Assembly (NCBI RefSeq): GCF_009762775.1
Contig: NZ_CP046401.1
Location: 1,798,001 to 1,862,000, forward strand
Length of the DNA: 64,000 nucleotides
Direction: 5' to 3'
Source of the DNA: Maribellus comscasis
GTDB taxonomy: Bacteria > Bacteroidota > Bacteroidia > Bacteroidales > Prolixibacteraceae
Part shown: one piece after another, positions 62,143-64,000 of the stretch
How positions within the stretch are numbered: the first letter of the stretch is position 1
Layout of the letters: each line of letters begins with the position of its first letter
Notes under the pieces: generated by a model
Seen by the model: the letters and a program-made list of their open reading frames with translations, nothing else
Databases searched by the model: none
Told to the model about the DNA's origin: nothing
Translations under genes and position numbers: made by a program

Positions 62143-62925
62143 ATGAATGAAATCCAGGCACTAATTCTCGGGCTTTTACAGGGTCTCACTGAATTTCTTC
62201 CGGTTAGCTCAAGCGGACATTTGGAAATTGGACACGTGATACTTGGGGTTCAATCTGAAAACAATTTACTTTTTGATATTACCGTTCATGTAGCTACTGT
62301 TTTAAGTACACTGGTGGTTTTCAGAAAAGATATTATCTCGCTTTTTAAAGGCCTGTTTGCTTTCCAGTGGAATGAATCAACCATATTTGTATCAAAACTT
62401 CTGCTATCGGCTGTACCGGTAATGATTCTTGGTCTGCTATTTAAAGACCAGGTTGAAAAGTTATTTACCGGCAATCTTCTTTTGGTGGGAAGTATGTTAC
62501 TGGTTACTGCACTTTTATTGAGTTTCGCTCATTTTGCGAAAAAAGGAGAAAAGAAAATAACCTTTGGAAAGTCGCTTATTATAGGAATAGCTCAGGCAAT
62601 GGCGGTTATGCCCGGTATCTCAAGAAGTGGAGCAACTATTGCTACCGGCTTGTTGTTAAAAACCAAAAGAGACGAAGTTGCCCGATTTTCTTTTTTAATG
62701 GTGTTAATTCCTATTTTAGGCGCTGCCTTTCTCGATATCGTTGGCGGTGATTTTACTTCCGGTGACACCATAGGCACAATTCCTTTGCTTGTTGGTTTTC
62801 TTGCTGCATTTGCCTCCGGCCTTCTGGCATGCGCGTGGATGATAAGAATTATCAAAAAAGGAAAACTAATTTATTTCGCAATTTACTGTTTAATTATTGG
62901 TCTAATTGCTATCTTTGCAGCCTGA
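62143..62925 (+). CDS. uppP: Undecaprenyl-diphosphatase UppP (BacA)
   Basis: The 260-residue, multi-helix membrane enzyme has both active-site motifs: LTEFLPVSSSGHLEIG (about 15-30) and MPGISRSGATIATGLL (about 156-171). It dephosphorylates undecaprenyl pyrophosphate to recycle the lipid carrier for peptidoglycan and surface glycan synthesis, and gives bacitracin tolerance when abundant. It begins 10 bp after the DUF3098 gene. Confidence 0.97.
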   Translation: MNEIQALILGLLQGLTEFLPVSSSGHLEIGHVILGVQSENNLLFDITVHVATVLSTLVVFRKDIISLFKGLFAFQWNESTIFVSKLLLSAVPVMILGLLFKDQVEKLFTGNLLLVGSMLLVTALLLSFAHFAKKGEKKITFGKSLIIGIAQAMAVMPGISRSGATIATGLLLKTKRDEVARFSFLMVLIPILGAAFLDIVGGDFTSGDTIGTIPLLVGFLAAFASGLLACAWMIRIIKKGKLIYFAIYCLIIGLIAIFAA

Positions 62926-62970
62926 TTTTTGCAAAAATTCCATAAGTAGCTGTAGATTAGATCATTGACA

Positions 62971-63684
62971 ATGAACAACCTCAAAAGGACGTACGATTTT
63001 TTGGGAGGAGAGATTTTGTTGTTTGACAAAGACCTCAACTGGACATCGTTTGATTTGGTTCAAAGGGTGCGGAATTCACTGTGCCGAAAAATGGGAATCA
63101 AAAAGATGAAAGTAGGTCATGCAGGCACCCTGGACCCCCTGGCCACCGGTCTCATGATATTATGCACGGGAAAAGCTACAAAAAAAATTGAAGAACTACA
63201 GCTAGGGAAAAAAGAATACTTCGCAACGTTTAAAATAGGAGCTACTACTCCCTCTTTTGACATGGAGACAGAAGAGGATAAAACTTTTGATTATTCCCAT
63301 GTTAATGAAAAATTAATATTTGAAGTTTTAAAAAAATTTGAGGGAGAAACAGAGCAAGTCCCGCCGGTTTTTTCGGCTGTAAAAGTTAAAGGAAAAAGAG
63401 CATTCGAATATGCAAGAAATGGCGAAGAGCTAAAACTTCAAGCCAAAAAAATTGTTATTGAAAGAATTGATATTGAATCAGTTGAACTCCCGTTTATAAA
63501 AATAAAGGTAGTTTGCAGTAAGGGAACGTACATACGGGCTTTGGCGCGCGATGTTGGAGAAGAACTAAACTGTGGAGCTTATTTGACAAATTTGCGAAGG
63601 ACAAAAATTGGAAATTATAGGATTGAAGATGCTGTAAAAGTTGACTTTTTTATGGAAAATTTACATTTATTTGTAACTAATTGA
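62971..63684 (+). CDS. truB: tRNA pseudouridine(55) synthase
   Basis: The 237-residue protein has the TruB catalytic motif VGHAGTLDPLATGLM with nucleophile Asp55. KEYFATFKIGATTPSFDMET, VPPVFSAVKVKGKRAFEYAR and VCSKGTYIRALARDVGEEL follow. It modifies U55 in the T-loop of tRNAs. The ATG at 62971 is used; the frame's TTG two codons earlier is less likely. It is followed after 103 bp by queA. Confidence 0.97.
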   Translation: MNNLKRTYDFLGGEILLFDKDLNWTSFDLVQRVRNSLCRKMGIKKMKVGHAGTLDPLATGLMILCTGKATKKIEELQLGKKEYFATFKIGATTPSFDMETEEDKTFDYSHVNEKLIFEVLKKFEGETEQVPPVFSAVKVKGKRAFEYARNGEELKLQAKKIVIERIDIESVELPFIKIKVVCSKGTYIRALARDVGEELNCGAYLTNLRRTKIGNYRIEDAVKVDFFMENLHLFVTN

Positions 63685-63787
63685 TTTTTTCTCCGTAAAA
63701 CGAGGCCTGAACCAAAAAACCAACTGCGATACAAAATAATACAGCCTGAAAAATAAAATCGAAATATAAAAATTAAAATATTGGTTT

Positions 63788-64000
63788 ATGAAATTATCGA
63801 AGTTCAAGTACGATTTAAACGAAGAAAGAATTGCCTTACACCCAGCCGACAACAGGGACGAATCCAGACTGATGGTATTAGACAGGGCAAAAAAAACCAT
63901 TGAGCATAAGTTATTTAAAGACCTGCTTGACTATTTCGATGATAAAGATGTAATGATATTTAACGACACCAAAGTTTTTCCGGCCCGTTTGTACGGCAAC
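63788..64000 (+). CDS. queA: S-adenosylmethionine:tRNA ribosyltransferase-isomerase, 5' part only
   Basis: The first 71 codons are present, running off the window end. They encode [40 protein letters not shown] and [16 protein letters not shown], which is the N-terminal region of QueA, the enzyme that builds epoxyqueuosine at tRNA position 34. ALHPA replaces the more usual IAQ-P sequence. Confidence 0.93.
   Translation, partial: MKLSKFKYDLNEERIALHPADNRDESRLMVLDRAKKTIEHKLFKDLLDYFDDKDVMIFNDTKVFPARLYGN

Noticed and set aside
1..64000. CRISPR array, tRNA or rRNA genes
   Set aside because: No regularly spaced repeats and no tRNA T-loop or rRNA signature were found in the intergenic regions.

Overview
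The window comes from a chromosome of the phylum Bacteroidota. SusC/SusD pairs are preceded by FecI-type sigma and FecR-type anti-sigma genes, six sulfatases are present, one protein carries a type IX secretion C-terminal domain, and TAnnTTTG promoter elements occur. The gene orders rplM-rpsI-rpsB-tsf and ftsX-DUF3098-uppP-truB-queA also fit that phylum. The heavy sulfatase load suggests a marine or host-matrix-feeding member such as the Marinilabiliales/Prolixibacteraceae; that placement is inference.

Layout. (1) 0.2-14.9 kb: a first sulfatase locus with sigma factor, anti-sigma factor, SusC, SusD, exported metallo-beta-lactamase-fold protein, sulfatase, MFS transporter and second sulfatase. 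An IS4-family element with a 10-bp target duplication sits between the sigma and anti-sigma genes. (2) 14.9-20.8 kb: a complete trans-4-hydroxyproline degradation operon on the minus strand (epimerase, FAD dehydrogenase, deaminase, semialdehyde dehydrogenase) with a divergent AraC regulator. (3) 20.9-23.5 kb: a GH20 hexosaminidase and an Asp-box propeller protein. (4) 23.6-37.2 kb: a second sigma/anti-sigma/SusC/SusD set followed by four sulfatases. (5) 37.3-44.5 kb: ankyrin lipoprotein, wreck of a sugar porter, UroD-like protein, type IX-secreted fibronectin protein, GH29 alpha-L-fucosidase and hexokinase. (6) 44.5-50.3 kb: a probable bacteriocin locus. It has two GG-leader precursors whose predicted mature parts are each bracketed by two cysteines, two membrane proteins, a membrane-anchored CxxC thioredoxin-like protein, a DUF2059 gene with an in-frame amber codon, and a C39-peptidase ABC exporter split by a frame change at T_TTA_AAC. 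(7) 50.5-58 kb: a nuclease-like unknown, an alpha/beta hydrolase, an NRAMP-fold transporter lacking the canonical metal ligands, and a fused 5-oxoprolinase/hydantoinase. (8) 58-64 kb: housekeeping translation and cell-envelope genes, ending inside queA.

How it may fit together. N-sulfoglucosamine-sulfatase-like, iduronate-2-sulfatase-like and GlcNAc-6-sulfatase-like enzymes, a hexosaminidase and a fucosidase point to sulfated animal-type glycans such as heparan sulfate, keratan sulfate or mucin. Hydroxyproline catabolism next to them points to collagen-type protein, so the region reads as an extracellular-matrix scavenging island. No polysaccharide lyase is in the window, so the glycan backbone must be cut by enzymes encoded elsewhere. 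The most unusual parts are the cysteine-bracketed peptide locus with its damaged or recoded exporter, and the ligand-less NRAMP homologue coupled to an oxoprolinase.
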